From Melioribacteraceae bacterium (GTDB lineage: Bacteria; Bacteroidota; Ignavibacteria; Ignavibacteriales; Melioribacteraceae), in the NCBI GenBank assembly GCA_021739765.1, contig JAIPBD010000016.1, positions 1-64,000 of the forward strand: 64,000 bases of DNA, read 5' to 3'. Below, piece by piece: positions 16,984-27,182 of this stretch; the first letter of the stretch is position 1; every line of letters begins with the position of its first letter. A program made the translations under genes and the position numbers. The notes under the pieces are model-generated. The model worked only from the letters and a program-made list of their open reading frames with translations. It did no database searches and had not been told where the DNA came from.

Positions 16984-19074
16984 CTACGTTAGAAACTGCG
17001 CCCTCAGTTTTTTCAGAGCGGCTTTTTCGCCAATTATGGTCAATCGATCTCCTTCGTGAAAAACTAATTTTCCATCCGGGATAATCATGTCTCCACCTCT
17101 TTGAAGCAGAGCAACTAAGCAACCGTCCGGTAATTGTACATCTTTCAGTTGTTTGGTAATCAATGATTCGCTCAAGGTCGTTTTGCTAATAGTTAATGAT
17201 AAAAACCGCTCATCGTGCAGTAACGCTTCTTTTAGTTGTTGTTCATCTTTTGCGGCAAGCCATTCCTCGCTGAAAGTAGGATCATCAACTCGTCCGGCAA
17301 TTTGAGCTAAAATTCTTAAATGAAGCGATGGGTTCTCTTCCGGACTCGCTAAAAAGAAAATCGCGTTCACGAACTCTTCGCTTTCTTCTTTGCCGGTTAA
17401 AGGATCAAAAATTTTGATTTTTATACCACCTTCGGATCTTACAAGAATCATTTCCGGGTTGCTTATTCCCGACGCTCTAAAATGTGGAAGTGCAACTCCT
17501 CTTGTTACAGGTGTTGCTCCCACCCTCGTTCCGTCGAGCACCATTTTTACAATTTTCTCTTTTGAAATTGGAATTTTTTTTGCGAGAAGTTCGGCCGCAT
17601 CTACCAAAATATCTTCGAAATTACTACGATCCTTGTAAATCAGAACATTTGATCTTGTAACAATTTCATCGAAAGGATCTTTGCTTCGAAGTCCTTTCTC
17701 TTTCATAATTCCACGTAACTCAGTATCCAGGCCATCATATCGCTGCTTGCCGAGTCGTTCAAAAATATGATACATTGCTCCACTACGTCGCACACGAACT
17801 TTTGCGTATAGATTGTACCAGAGAACGGCGGCAACCACCAATCCCAAAGAAAATAGTATCGCAACCCATCCCATTTCGAATATCAAAAACATCGGGGAAA
17901 TAATTCCGACAACTTGTAACCATGGATACCATGGGGATTTATAGCCAGGATCGTACGAATCTATTCGACTTTCTCTCATCACAATTACCGCGAGGCAGAC
18001 TAATGCGAACATCAGCAATTGAAATGCACTTGCTAGTTTTGCGATTTTAGTTGGATCGAAAAAAATCAAAATTACGACTAGGAGTAACGTCGTGATAATT
18101 ATTGAATTTATCGGAGCGCCATTTTTTAACATTTTCCTAAAAAATGCGGGGAGTATATGATCTCGACTCATCGCTAACGGATATCGAGAAGAACTCATAA
18201 CCCCTGCGTTGGCAACGGATATAAAAGATAGTAGAGCAGCGATAGAAACAAAGATTACTCCAAATTCTCCCGCCATTATGTCGGCCGCGGTAGCAACCGG
18301 AGTTAAATCACCGGTTAAAATATCCATTGGAACGACACCAACAATCACAAAAGTTCCGAGTCCATAAATGAGAAAGGAAGTTATCATTGCCAGAAAAATT
18401 CCAATTGGTAAGTTTCTTTCAGGATCTTCGATTTCTTCAGATAAACTGGCAACCTTGGTCATTCCGACATAACTCACATAAACCAATCCCGCAGTAGAAA
18501 GGATTGATTGCATCTCAACATTGAATAAATTATTAAAGTGTTCGGGGTTAATTTCAACAAAACCATCTATGATGAAAGCACTTAAGATTGTTAGAAGAAT
18601 TGCAACGAGTCCGATTTGAACTCCGCTCGTTTTTTTCGATCCGAGAAGGTTTAACCCCGCAAGCATAAATGCAAGAACAACCGCGATTTCAGTTATTTTT
18701 ACATCATCAACAAACAAGGATATATAAGCACCCATTCCAATTAATGCGAAAGCAACTTTTAATACAAGCGCCAACCAGGTCCCGATTCCGCCAATCGTTC
18801 CAAGCATAGGTCCCATTGTCCGATCAAGGAAGTAGTAAACTCCGCCCGCTTTTGGCATTGCAGTTCCAAGCTCCACGATGCACAAAATCGCCGGGATAAA
18901 AGGAATTGCCGCGATCAAATATGAAAATATTAATGCGGGTCCGGCTTGTTCTGCCGCAATTCCGGGTAAAAGAAATAAACCGCTGCTCAGTGTTGTACCG
19001 GTGGCAATGGCGTAAACACTAAAGAGTCCTAAATTTTTTTTAAGCTTTTTGCCGGGTGTAGAAGTGCCTGCCAT
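16984..19074 (-). CDS. APC-family amino-acid permease fused to EIIA-like and RCK-C domains
   Basis: A 696-residue protein in three parts. Residues 15-440 form an amino acid-polyamine-organocation transporter (GLFSVYAIATGTTLSSGLFLLPG is TM1 with the substrate-binding break, in part; about 12 helices). Residues 475-615 form a PTS EIIA/fructose-type domain with the phosphorylatable-His context VTRGVALPHFRASG. Residues 625-696 form a TrkA-C/RCK_C domain ending in GDRLTIIGEKAALKKL. The substrate is unknown. The cytoplasmic domains imply control by phosphorylation or a small ligand, but no other PTS genes are visible here. It is transcribed alone or with the DUF4249/TonB pair upstream. Confidence 0.88.
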   Translation of the reverse strand: MAGTSTPGKKLKKNLGLFSVYAIATGTTLSSGLFLLPGIAAEQAGPALIFSYLIAAIPFIPAILCIVELGTAMPKAGGVYYFLDRTMGPMLGTIGGIGTWLALVLKVAFALIGMGAYISLFVDDVKITEIAVVLAFMLAGLNLLGSKKTSGVQIGLVAILLTILSAFIIDGFVEINPEHFNNLFNVEMQSILSTAGLVYVSYVGMTKVASLSEEIEDPERNLPIGIFLAMITSFLIYGLGTFVIVGVVPMDILTGDLTPVATAADIMAGEFGVIFVSIAALLSFISVANAGVMSSSRYPLAMSRDHILPAFFRKMLKNGAPINSIIITTLLLVVILIFFDPTKIAKLASAFQLLMFALVCLAVIVMRESRIDSYDPGYKSPWYPWLQVVGIISPMFLIFEMGWVAILFSLGLVVAAVLWYNLYAKVRVRRSGAMYHIFERLGKQRYDGLDTELRGIMKEKGLRSKDPFDEIVTRSNVLIYKDRSNFEDILVDAAELLAKKIPISKEKIVKMVLDGTRVGATPVTRGVALPHFRASGISNPEMILVRSEGGIKIKIFDPLTGKEESEEFVNAIFFLASPEENPSLHLRILAQIAGRVDDPTFSEEWLAAKDEQQLKEALLHDERFLSLTISKTTLSESLITKQLKDVQLPDGCLVALLQRGGDMIIPDGKLVFHEGDRLTIIGEKAALKKLRAQFLT

Positions 19075-19142
19075 AATTCCCTTTCATTAGAGTTCGGATT
19101 TCAGCGAATTTAAAGATTATTTTTTAATAAAAGCTGAAAAAA

Positions 19143-20132
19143 TTAATTGGAGTTACGTGTAAGATAACCGAAAGATTGAATATAATAACTAAACGCATCA
19201 ATTTTCAACTCTTCGGTAATGTAGGAACCGAAAACACCGAACCCGCCCTCAATATTCGAGACGTCAGGTTCGTTTACTCTAACAGAATAAGTATCCAAAA
19301 AGGTTTGAAGTGCAGCGAAATAATTGCCAAGATTTTTATCAAAAACTAATAGTACGGCGTGTACTTGTTTTATTTTATAATTCGATTTGATCGAGTCTTC
19401 CGCCGAAATCTGCCTGAATGAATCATCGATAATATCCATCGACCAAGTTTCCCACTTTTTATTTGAAACGGCCGGATATGTATAACTTATTCCATCAGCT
19501 TTACTTTCTTTTCGGAGCGGAACTATATAAGAGTAATTTTGGGTGAAGTTATCGTTTCGTTTGGAATAGATAATTTCCAGTTTTGGTTGGAAAACTAAAT
19601 CTTCAAAATCTAAGTCTTGTTGGCTCCCTTTCCATTCAATATAAAAATTACCTTTATTCTGATTCGGGGGAATAATTCTATCCGAATTCAAAAATGTAAC
19701 AAAATTGTACTGGGGAGCTTGAGTTGAAGAAGTCAGAGTTTTGCCATCCGGGAGAGTAACCAGAAGTTCCATTTTTGCATTTGGCTCAATTTCTAAATTT
19801 GAAAGATAATAGTAGTCGTAGCCTTTATCGTCGATGATGTTTGGTCCGGCAACCAATGCGCTATTTATGAACGAATAAATTTTATTGTTATAAATCAGTT
19901 CTGCCTGCGCATTTTGTACGAAAAGATTTCCCTCGTAAGAATTCGGATCAAATCCTTCAACATCATAACTTTTAGTAACTGTTAGAATATGGAAATTAGT
20001 ATCGCCCCGCATTATTAGGTTTGCGCTGTATTCCTCAACAAAATCCGATTTTGGCTGAATGTTTTCCTCGCAGTTTAATATTGCTAACGCGATAAAAATT
20101 ATAGTCAATATTCGAAATAATCGATTAATCAT
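19143..20132 (-). CDS. DUF4249-like outer-membrane partner lipoprotein
   Basis: A 329-residue lipoprotein (signal peptide ending LAILNC, lipidated Cys21) with an all-beta N-terminal domain. Its layout (VEEYSANLIMRGD near the start, then FVQNAQAELIYNNKIYSF, then LPDGKTLTSSTQAP) resembles DUF4249 proteins. These are encoded next to TonB-dependent receptors in Bacteroidota and relatives and are thought to be surface accessory proteins. It overlaps the receptor upstream by four bases (ATGA), so the two are almost certainly co-expressed. The family call is by pattern only. Confidence 0.7.
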   Translation of the reverse strand: MINRLFRILTIIFIALAILNCEENIQPKSDFVEEYSANLIMRGDTNFHILTVTKSYDVEGFDPNSYEGNLFVQNAQAELIYNNKIYSFINSALVAGPNIIDDKGYDYYYLSNLEIEPNAKMELLVTLPDGKTLTSSTQAPQYNFVTFLNSDRIIPPNQNKGNFYIEWKGSQQDLDFEDLVFQPKLEIIYSKRNDNFTQNYSYIVPLRKESKADGISYTYPAVSNKKWETWSMDIIDDSFRQISAEDSIKSNYKIKQVHAVLLVFDKNLGNYFAALQTFLDTYSVRVNEPDVSNIEGGFGVFGSYITEELKIDAFSYYIQSFGYLTRNSN

Positions 20133-22354
20133 ATTTCAACCTTTATGGTGGCTGTCGGCAAAAACGGCAGCATATTTATCCTTGCACCCGAAGTACGGTC
20201 AAAATAAAATAGATTCGCGCGATCATATAAATTCAGCACACTCAAATCCACTGTAAATCTATATAAACCGATTTCTATTTTTTTAGAAAAGCTGATATCC
20301 ATTCTATGATAATCCGGCATTCTGCCGAGATTACGATCGTTCAAAATTAATTTGGGATTAAAATCCGGCAGCAATTGGTACAAATCGGTTAAAGCTAATT
20401 TTTGATAATAACCACGGAATTGAGTAAAAGGCAGACCGGAACTATAAGTCCAGGTGCTGCTTAATCTCCATCCCGCTCCGAGCGCCAAATCAAGTGATAA
20501 ATTAAAATTATGGCGGGAGTCATATCGTGGATGATATCTTTTTCCATCAACTTCTTTAAATGTCCAACTTAAAGTATAACCGGAACGCATACTAAAATCG
20601 GGAGTATTATAAATGGTCGAGAATTCGAATCCATAGGATTCACCAATCCCGGCAATTAATTCCGGATCTGTCGGCACAATTCTGTTTTCATTTAAAAAAG
20701 GAAAGTTGTGTGTCAATTTGTAATATGATTCGAATAGAAAATCGACTTCTTCGGTTATATCAAAATCGAGACCGGCGATGTAATGAAAAGATCTGGCAGG
20801 ATCAATATAATTCGGAGTGATGAGCCATGGATCGAAAAGTGTAATTACTTCATCCTCGTCGGTAAGCGTTGTCAAATCCTGTTGAAATATTCCCCAAGCT
20901 CCTTTAAAAGCGACGAAAGGCGCAAACCGATAGGTGATATTTAATCTGGGTTCGATAAAGTAGGTTCCACCTCCGCCGGGTGAAAAACGAGTCAGATTTA
21001 CACGCATTCCTAAATCAGCTCCGAAATTTTCATTGCGTAAATATTTATACTTGCCGTAGACACTAATATTAGATCCTTTTGAACCAATATCCGTTACAAC
21101 TCCGCGGTAATTATAAAGGAAAAGGTTGGAATTAAATTCCTTAATGTGCCACCCGACTCCAAATTCATCCTTCGAATTCAACACATAAGTAAAGTCAGCA
21201 AGAATTGATAACTCATCAACTTCATTTTTCCGTGGTCTTTTGTTGCTTCCGTTTGGAATTAATTCGCCGTTAAATTTACTAACCGAAAGTCCAATGTTAT
21301 AGAATAGCGGCGCATCCCCGAGTTGAAAATAATTTACACCGATAATACTGTTTGCCCATTTAAAATCTTCCACCAATGGATTGCTGTTATCAATATTGTC
21401 TTCGCTGAAGAATCCGTGAAAAGTAAACTTGGCATCTTCCATAAATTCATCATCTTCATAATTCAGTTTGAAAGAGAAATCATAGAAATCTACGGGAACG
21501 TTTTGGTCGGAAAGAAACTTTTTTAATATACTGTTTGAATGACTTTTCCTTCCCGTCACCAAAAATGATCCGTGAGGAAGAGGACCTTCGAGAGAGGCTT
21601 TTGCCGTAAGAAAACTTGCGCTTGCTTTGCCGCCATATTTGTATTTATTTCCATCTTTTGATACAAGATTCAGCACCGAGGAAATTCTTCCACTGTATTC
21701 AGCTCCGAATCCACCTTTATAAAACTCAACACTGTTGATCATTTCCGGATCAACAACGCTGAAAAGTCCAAGTGCGTGAAAAGGATTGTAGATGGTAGCA
21801 CCATTAAGTAAAACGAGGTTTTGATTCGCTGCACCACCTCGAACATAATATCTCGCGGAAACATCACCGGTGGATTGCACACCAGGCAAAAACTTTATTG
21901 CTCGCAAAATATCTGTTTCAACGCCTTTAGGGAGCATTTCAATATCTTTAATAGCGATTCGCTCCAGGCTTATATCTGTCGCGTTTTCCTTCGGTACCTT
22001 CTCAGCTACTTTTTCGACAGTTTGTAATTCGAAACTTTGCGGCGATAACTCCACATCAATTTCGGTTACTTGATTTGGTTTTACTGCCGCTGTAATTTTC
22101 TTCGAATTATAACCTACGTATGATGTTAAAAGAGTGTAGGTATTATTTGCCGGAATTGAGGTGATAACAAAATACCCGCGGATATCCGTTGTCGCGCCTG
22201 ATCCTAATTCCTCAATAAGAATATTTGCATAGGCTAAGACCTCTCCGCTCGTCGAATCTGTTACAATTCCCCTAATTGTTCCTTTCGGCTGAGCCCAAAT
22301 TGATATTGGAATGGCAAAAAGCAATAATATTAAATATGATTTTGTAGTCTGCAT
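20129..22354 (-). CDS. TonB-dependent outer-membrane receptor with N-terminal carboxypeptidase-like domain
   Basis: A 741-residue receptor: signal peptide (MQTTKSYLILLLFAIPISIWA), a CarboxypepD_reg-like beta domain at 24-105 (GTIRGIVTDSTSGEVLAYANI), a plug with the typical GVQSTGDVSARYYVRGGAANQNLVLL region, in part, and a C-terminal beta-barrel ending in an aromatic-poor KVEI strand. Smaller than SusC. The substrate cannot be read from the sequence. It is coupled to the DUF4249-like gene by a four-base overlap. Confidence 0.9.
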   Translation of the reverse strand: MQTTKSYLILLLFAIPISIWAQPKGTIRGIVTDSTSGEVLAYANILIEELGSGATTDIRGYFVITSIPANNTYTLLTSYVGYNSKKITAAVKPNQVTEIDVELSPQSFELQTVEKVAEKVPKENATDISLERIAIKDIEMLPKGVETDILRAIKFLPGVQSTGDVSARYYVRGGAANQNLVLLNGATIYNPFHALGLFSVVDPEMINSVEFYKGGFGAEYSGRISSVLNLVSKDGNKYKYGGKASASFLTAKASLEGPLPHGSFLVTGRKSHSNSILKKFLSDQNVPVDFYDFSFKLNYEDDEFMEDAKFTFHGFFSEDNIDNSNPLVEDFKWANSIIGVNYFQLGDAPLFYNIGLSVSKFNGELIPNGSNKRPRKNEVDELSILADFTYVLNSKDEFGVGWHIKEFNSNLFLYNYRGVVTDIGSKGSNISVYGKYKYLRNENFGADLGMRVNLTRFSPGGGGTYFIEPRLNITYRFAPFVAFKGAWGIFQQDLTTLTDEDEVITLFDPWLITPNYIDPARSFHYIAGLDFDITEEVDFLFESYYKLTHNFPFLNENRIVPTDPELIAGIGESYGFEFSTIYNTPDFSMRSGYTLSWTFKEVDGKRYHPRYDSRHNFNLSLDLALGAGWRLSSTWTYSSGLPFTQFRGYYQKLALTDLYQLLPDFNPKLILNDRNLGRMPDYHRMDISFSKKIEIGLYRFTVDLSVLNLYDRANLFYFDRTSGARINMLPFLPTATIKVEI

Positions 22355-22646
22355 AAAAGTATTTGATCCTCAATAGAAATTTAAGAATTAGAGGAGTAAT
22401 ACAAATAACAATATTTTTCTCTTTTGAGATTTTCCGAGAAAAATTGAAGAAGTCCGATTAAATGCTTCGGTGAAGGTGATTTTAGAGAATGAAAGGAATT
22501 ATATGTTTTCTAAAAAAGATTTGATTTATTATTCTGTAATGAACAATTAAAGATCAATTGATTACGATTTTGAGTTCCTTTGAAAAAGTTCTTGCTTATC
22601 TCTTACCGTTTGTCGAAACGTATTTATTAAATATAGTTTCTGAGTT

Positions 22647-25064
22647 TTAGAAATCATCACCACCTTCCTGTCCATCACCGCCGTTTCCCCTATCTCTGCC
22701 TTGGTCTTTTTTGTTGAATAGAAACTTTAAACTCAACATAACAATCGGGGACTCATTTAGCACATTGCTAAAGTTGTAGTAATCAGCCGACTCTGAAGTG
22801 TATTCGTACTCAGATGTTCCAAACACATCCCGGATTTGAAGAGTTGCGACTAAGGATTTTTCGAAAAAATCTTGTCGCACCGCAATGTTTGTGTGAAAAT
22901 AACCTTTTCGTTTTCCTTGTGAATAAACCCTCGGGCTGTTATACATCGCGTTAAATTGAAGCTGGGCCGAATCCCAAAGTTTCAGTCTGTTGTTAAACCT
23001 CGTGCTCCAAGTTAAACTTTCCCTTGAGAATGGTTGATCAAAAATTACACCCTCTATCTTATAATTATAAATATTTCCCATTAAATTAATATTCCAGTCT
23101 TTAATCGGATCAAAATTCAGCATAAGTTCGGCGCCGTATGAATAGTCCGTACCAACATTTTCCATTGACTGAAGGGTTATATTATCATCATAAACAGATC
23201 GGACTCGTTCAATTTTATTATGATTTACACGATAATAATTTTCAACCGAAAACACAGTTTCGCCAATAACCGCTTGATAGCTAAGTTCATAAGAATCGAT
23301 GAACTCGGGAATTAAAGCCGGGTTACCGACTCTTACATTATAAGCGTCAACCCAAGTTTCAAAGGGTTCAAGTTCCCAACCGCCCGGTCTGTCGATACGC
23401 CTCGTATAACTTGCCATTGTTTGGTGTTCATTGTTGAATTTGTATGAAATATGCATTGAAGGGAAAAAATCAAAACGGTCGATTTCGAAATTTTGATTTT
23501 TGTCTTTCAGTAAGATTTTCCTTCCCGTGTATTCAGCTCTTATTCCAACTTGATAGCCCAGATCCTCCCATTCTGAACCAAAAAGTGAGAACAATGAATG
23601 TTCGGAAACTTCATATACAACATCTCTATCAAATTCGGGTAAAGTCTGATATTGCTGAGTTGATGTGTTTAGGTCTGATATCCCGGTAATTTCATTGGAG
23701 TATTCAAATTCATTTTCGTAGCCTGCCTCAAATTTAGTGTCTTTCCCCAACGGAAGGGTATATTCGATTTGAGTTTCAAACTCATCTTCGGGACCTTTCT
23801 CAAAAGATCTTCTTCCACTCGAAATAAAATCAAATTGGTCAACTAATTCATTGACGGTAATCTCGTCGCCATTTCCGCGCTCGTACTGAATCTCGGCTTT
23901 AAGAATATGACCTTTTGATTGAAATTTATGATCGTACGTTAAATATGCGGATATATTGTCCCCTTCTCTTTTGCGAAACGCATTACTTGTGAAAAATTGT
24001 TTTGTACTGTTGCCGGATGTCCATTCGGAATAATTTAAATAGGAATCACTTTGATGACTTCTTTCTCTGTAACGGGCTCCAAACATCAAATAATCCATTT
24101 CGCTCAAATCAAACCCAAATTCACCTCGAACGCCCAAATAATTTCTGCCTCGGTCGGCTCTGCCATACGAATCAAAAAAAGATGTGTTTCCCTGGTAGGT
24201 TGTTTGATTTATTTCCGTTTCGTTTCGATAATAGTTTCTGTTATTGTAGTCCAAACCAAGAGTAACGTTATACGCTTCCGTGTTGTAATCCCCTAATAAC
24301 TGTCCGCCATACTTATTTCTTAAACCTCCGTTCAGTTCAGCGATTCCGCTGGTTCCTAGGTTTTTATTTTTTTTCATAACAAGATTAATTATTCCCGCCG
24401 TTCCTTCCGGATCATGTTTTGCGGATGGATTTGTTATAATCTCAATATTTTCAATTGAACTGGCCGGAATCTGCTGTAAAACTTCATTCGCGTCCATAAT
24501 TGTAGGCCGCCCGTCAACTAAAACCGTGAAACTTCCGCTACCGCGCAAAGATACATTTCCCTCGATATCGACGGTAACCGATGGGACATTTTCAAGAATA
24601 TCGACCGCGTTGCCCGAAATTGCTGTAAGTTCCTCACTAACTTTTATTACTTTTTTATCAATTTCAAAAGATATCGGTGATCTGTTTTCCACGACTTCCA
24701 CAGCGTCCGTTCGAAATGTTTTTGGGGCAATTTTAATCGTTTCGAGATCTAAAGTCCTCGCCTCAATAATTTCCACATTATCAATTATTTCACTCTCAAA
24801 TCCGATGTAACTTAACTTAAGATAATAGTTTCCCGTCGGGATGTTCGTTATTTCAAATTTCCCGTTTCGATCTGAAACTGTGCCCTTAACTTGTGAACTA
24901 TCCGTTTGATTGAATAATATTACATTCGCAAACTCAAGTGGAGTGAGAGTTGCGGATTCAACAAGTGTGCCGGTCAGCGCTCCATTTGTTTCGGAAACAG
25001 CCTGACCGATCGTCGAAATTTGAAAAAGCATAATTGCAATTATTGTTGACAATCTATATCTCAT
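22647..25064 (-). CDS. TonB-dependent receptor, outer-membrane beta-barrel family
   Basis: About 805 residues. I place the start at ATG 25064 (MRYRLSTIIAIML, a clean signal peptide with GGGGA upstream) and not at the upstream codon at 25109. It has a carboxypeptidase-like domain at about 35-115 (GALTGTLVESATLTPLEFANV), a plug with the NVPSVTVDIEGNVSLRGS motif and an OMP_b-brl-type barrel, ending in a low-complexity Gly/Asp-rich tail (GNGGDGQEGGDDF). It lies just downstream of the two-component system and a candidate response-regulator site lies in between, so it is a likely regulatory target. Confidence 0.9.
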   Translation of the reverse strand: MRYRLSTIIAIMLFQISTIGQAVSETNGALTGTLVESATLTPLEFANVILFNQTDSSQVKGTVSDRNGKFEITNIPTGNYYLKLSYIGFESEIIDNVEIIEARTLDLETIKIAPKTFRTDAVEVVENRSPISFEIDKKVIKVSEELTAISGNAVDILENVPSVTVDIEGNVSLRGSGSFTVLVDGRPTIMDANEVLQQIPASSIENIEIITNPSAKHDPEGTAGIINLVMKKNKNLGTSGIAELNGGLRNKYGGQLLGDYNTEAYNVTLGLDYNNRNYYRNETEINQTTYQGNTSFFDSYGRADRGRNYLGVRGEFGFDLSEMDYLMFGARYRERSHQSDSYLNYSEWTSGNSTKQFFTSNAFRKREGDNISAYLTYDHKFQSKGHILKAEIQYERGNGDEITVNELVDQFDFISSGRRSFEKGPEDEFETQIEYTLPLGKDTKFEAGYENEFEYSNEITGISDLNTSTQQYQTLPEFDRDVVYEVSEHSLFSLFGSEWEDLGYQVGIRAEYTGRKILLKDKNQNFEIDRFDFFPSMHISYKFNNEHQTMASYTRRIDRPGGWELEPFETWVDAYNVRVGNPALIPEFIDSYELSYQAVIGETVFSVENYYRVNHNKIERVRSVYDDNITLQSMENVGTDYSYGAELMLNFDPIKDWNINLMGNIYNYKIEGVIFDQPFSRESLTWSTRFNNRLKLWDSAQLQFNAMYNSPRVYSQGKRKGYFHTNIAVRQDFFEKSLVATLQIRDVFGTSEYEYTSESADYYNFSNVLNESPIVMLSLKFLFNKKDQGRDRGNGGDGQEGGDDF

Positions 25065-25115
25065 GTACCATTTCCCCAATGCTAAAAAATAAGTTGTGTA
25101 AGGATACAATTAGAT

Positions 25116-25137
25116 TTTGTAGAGAATTTGTAGGGAT
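25116..25137. promoter_or_regulatory. tandem 11-bp TTTGTAG repeats (candidate response-regulator box)
   Basis: TTTGTAGAGAA and TTTGTAGGGAT follow directly with an 11-base period, the spacing typical of OmpR/PhoB-family sites. They lie about 50 bases upstream of the receptor start at 25064. A matching TTTGTAGAAAT is at 27149-27159, just upstream of the response-regulator gene. Confidence 0.5.
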
Positions 25138-25163
25138 TTGTTTATAACTGATTTTCGGAAAAC

Positions 25164-26441
25164 TTACGATGGGAAAATGTTTATTATTCGAAACTCGTGA
25201 AAACCATCGTTATAGTTATAATTTAATTGAAGGTTATTAATCTCACATATTTTTTTTACCAAGGCTAATCCTAATCCCAAAGAATTGTTTGAATTAGTAT
25301 TCCTTTTAAATCTTTCAAACAGTTCATCTTTACCAAAAGGTAACGGTTTACCCTTGTTAATAAATGAAATTGAATTATCCTCGCTCAATATTCTAATCGT
25401 AGAATTGGCGGAAGTATAATTTTGCACATTGCTCAAAAGATTCTTAATAATTATATCTAATAGGATAGGATCAATATAAATCTCATGGGAATCTGACAAA
25501 TCCAGTTCTATTTTCAAAGATTTTAATTCAAACAATTCTTGAACTGCTGCAGTATGGTTAACAATAACTTCTTTTGTTAATATATTTTTTGCGTTAGTGT
25601 ATTCATTATTTTCAATCTTTGTTAGCAGATTGAGCGTGCTGCCGAGTTTTGAAAGATGATTCGCTTCATTATAAATTGCTTCAATAGAGTCCGAATGTTT
25701 CTCCATCACTGATTCGCTTGCAAATAAATTTTCTATTTTACTTCTTATTATTGCTAACGGGGTTTGAATCTCATGCGCCATGTTTTCGGTATATTCTTTT
25801 AATCTTTTATAATCATCTTCAATTCGACCGATCATCTCCTGGAACAATTCCTGCATTTTTACAAATTCCGAAGTTGACGTTTTTACCTTTGGAATATTAT
25901 TATTCGTCCCGATTTTATAAGTCCGCATAGTCTTTAAAATTTTATTAAACGGCCGGAAATAAAAACCCGAAAGGGTAGAGGCGAAAAGGATAAATGTCGT
26001 TGCCAGAATTATAAAAGCCGGTATAAGTGATTCGAATATATCCTCGCGCAAACGGAGAAAATCATCAACTGAGCGCAATAATTCAATTTGATAATTTGCT
26101 TCCTTCGCTTCAATAATGATTAGTTTTTTCTTATAGTTTCTAACTCTCTCATAATCCTCGTCGTAAATTGCTGTATCCGCATAGATCGGATATTTGCTTA
26201 AATCCATATTAATTGATAATGTATCAATCTTCATGTGGGACTTCAGTTTATCGAGATTCCCGGTTTTCTTAAATTCATTAAATATTCTTTGTTCCGTTTT
26301 ATTAAATCTTGAATTGAGATTATCAAAAATAAATTCGTCAGCTTCGTGGGTTAGAAACAGCGCGCTGCTGTAAAACGCAATGAAAGCAAAAACCACAAAG
26401 ACGAGAGTTATTTTTAGTAATAATCCAAATTCTTTTTTCAT
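25164..26441 (-). CDS. membrane sensor histidine kinase (OmpR-type partner)
   Basis: A 425-residue kinase. TM1 is at about residues 9-31, a periplasmic sensor region of about 100 residues follows, then TM2 near 140-160, a HAMP-like linker, the H-box ENMAHEIQTPLAIIRSKIEN near 220-238 and an HATPase domain whose GLGLALVKK box is at the C-terminus. It follows the response regulator with a one-base gap, so the two form a cognate pair. The stimulus is unknown. The only nearby output candidate is the TonB receptor downstream. Confidence 0.93.
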   Translation of the reverse strand: MKKEFGLLLKITLVFVVFAFIAFYSSALFLTHEADEFIFDNLNSRFNKTEQRIFNEFKKTGNLDKLKSHMKIDTLSINMDLSKYPIYADTAIYDEDYERVRNYKKKLIIIEAKEANYQIELLRSVDDFLRLREDIFESLIPAFIILATTFILFASTLSGFYFRPFNKILKTMRTYKIGTNNNIPKVKTSTSEFVKMQELFQEMIGRIEDDYKRLKEYTENMAHEIQTPLAIIRSKIENLFASESVMEKHSDSIEAIYNEANHLSKLGSTLNLLTKIENNEYTNAKNILTKEVIVNHTAAVQELFELKSLKIELDLSDSHEIYIDPILLDIIIKNLLSNVQNYTSANSTIRILSEDNSISFINKGKPLPFGKDELFERFKRNTNSNNSLGLGLALVKKICEINNLQLNYNYNDGFHEFRIINIFPS

Positions 26442-26442
26442 C

Positions 26443-27126
26443 TTAATTCGAATTGGTTGAAAATTTATAGCCTATTCCGTACATGGCTTTTATATAATTA
26501 TTGCCTGAGGCAATTGTAATTTTTTTTCTGAGATTTTTTATGTGATTATAGATATAATCAAAATTATCTGATTGATCAGCATGATCGCCCCAGAGATGTT
26601 CGGCGATACTTTCCTTGGTTAGTACGCGGTTTTTATTTCTGATAAAATAGAGCAATAAATCAAATTCCTTTTTTGTTAGAGAGATTAATTTGGAATCAAC
26701 TTTAACCTCATTATTCAACAAGTCCAGTTCGATATTTTCAAAAGTAATTTTGTTTTCTCTGTCAAATGTATTTCGCCTGATTATTGAATGAATTCTGGCG
26801 TTCAATTCAGCTTTATGAAAAGGTTTGGTCATATAGTCGTCAGCTCCCAAATTTAGTCCGACAACCTTATCCTCAATTTTATCCTTGGCGGTCAATATCA
26901 AAATTGCTGAATCAATTCTGTGCTGTTTTACATATTTAATAATTTCCAATCCCGATCCGTCAGGCAGACCGATATCGACAATTATGGCGTCATAACTGTA
27001 AACAGCAATTTTCTCCAACGCTGTGTTGAGATCGAGACAGGTTTCCACCCTAAATCCATTTTCGAATAAAGCTTCTTCTATTTCTTTATTTAATGCCGGA
27101 TTATCTTCTACTACTAGTATTTTCAT
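26443..27126 (-). CDS. OmpR/PhoB-family response regulator
   Basis: A 227-residue regulator. The receiver has the acidic pair in VVEDN, phospho-acceptor Asp51, Thr79 and Lys101. A winged-helix DNA-binding domain follows from about residue 128 (KLISLTKKEFDLLLYFIRNKNRVLTKESI, in part). It is the first gene of the two-component operon. A TTTGTAG motif directly upstream of its start matches the tandem motif in front of the TonB receptor, consistent with autoregulation plus control of the receptor. Confidence 0.95.
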   Translation of the reverse strand: MKILVVEDNPALNKEIEEALFENGFRVETCLDLNTALEKIAVYSYDAIIVDIGLPDGSGLEIIKYVKQHRIDSAILILTAKDKIEDKVVGLNLGADDYMTKPFHKAELNARIHSIIRRNTFDRENKITFENIELDLLNNEVKVDSKLISLTKKEFDLLLYFIRNKNRVLTKESIAEHLWGDHADQSDNFDYIYNHIKNLRKKITIASGNNYIKAMYGIGYKFSTNSN

Positions 27127-27182
27127 GTCATCAAATTTAGAAAAGAATTTTGTAGAAATTTAGTTCTTGCTCCGGCTTTTTA

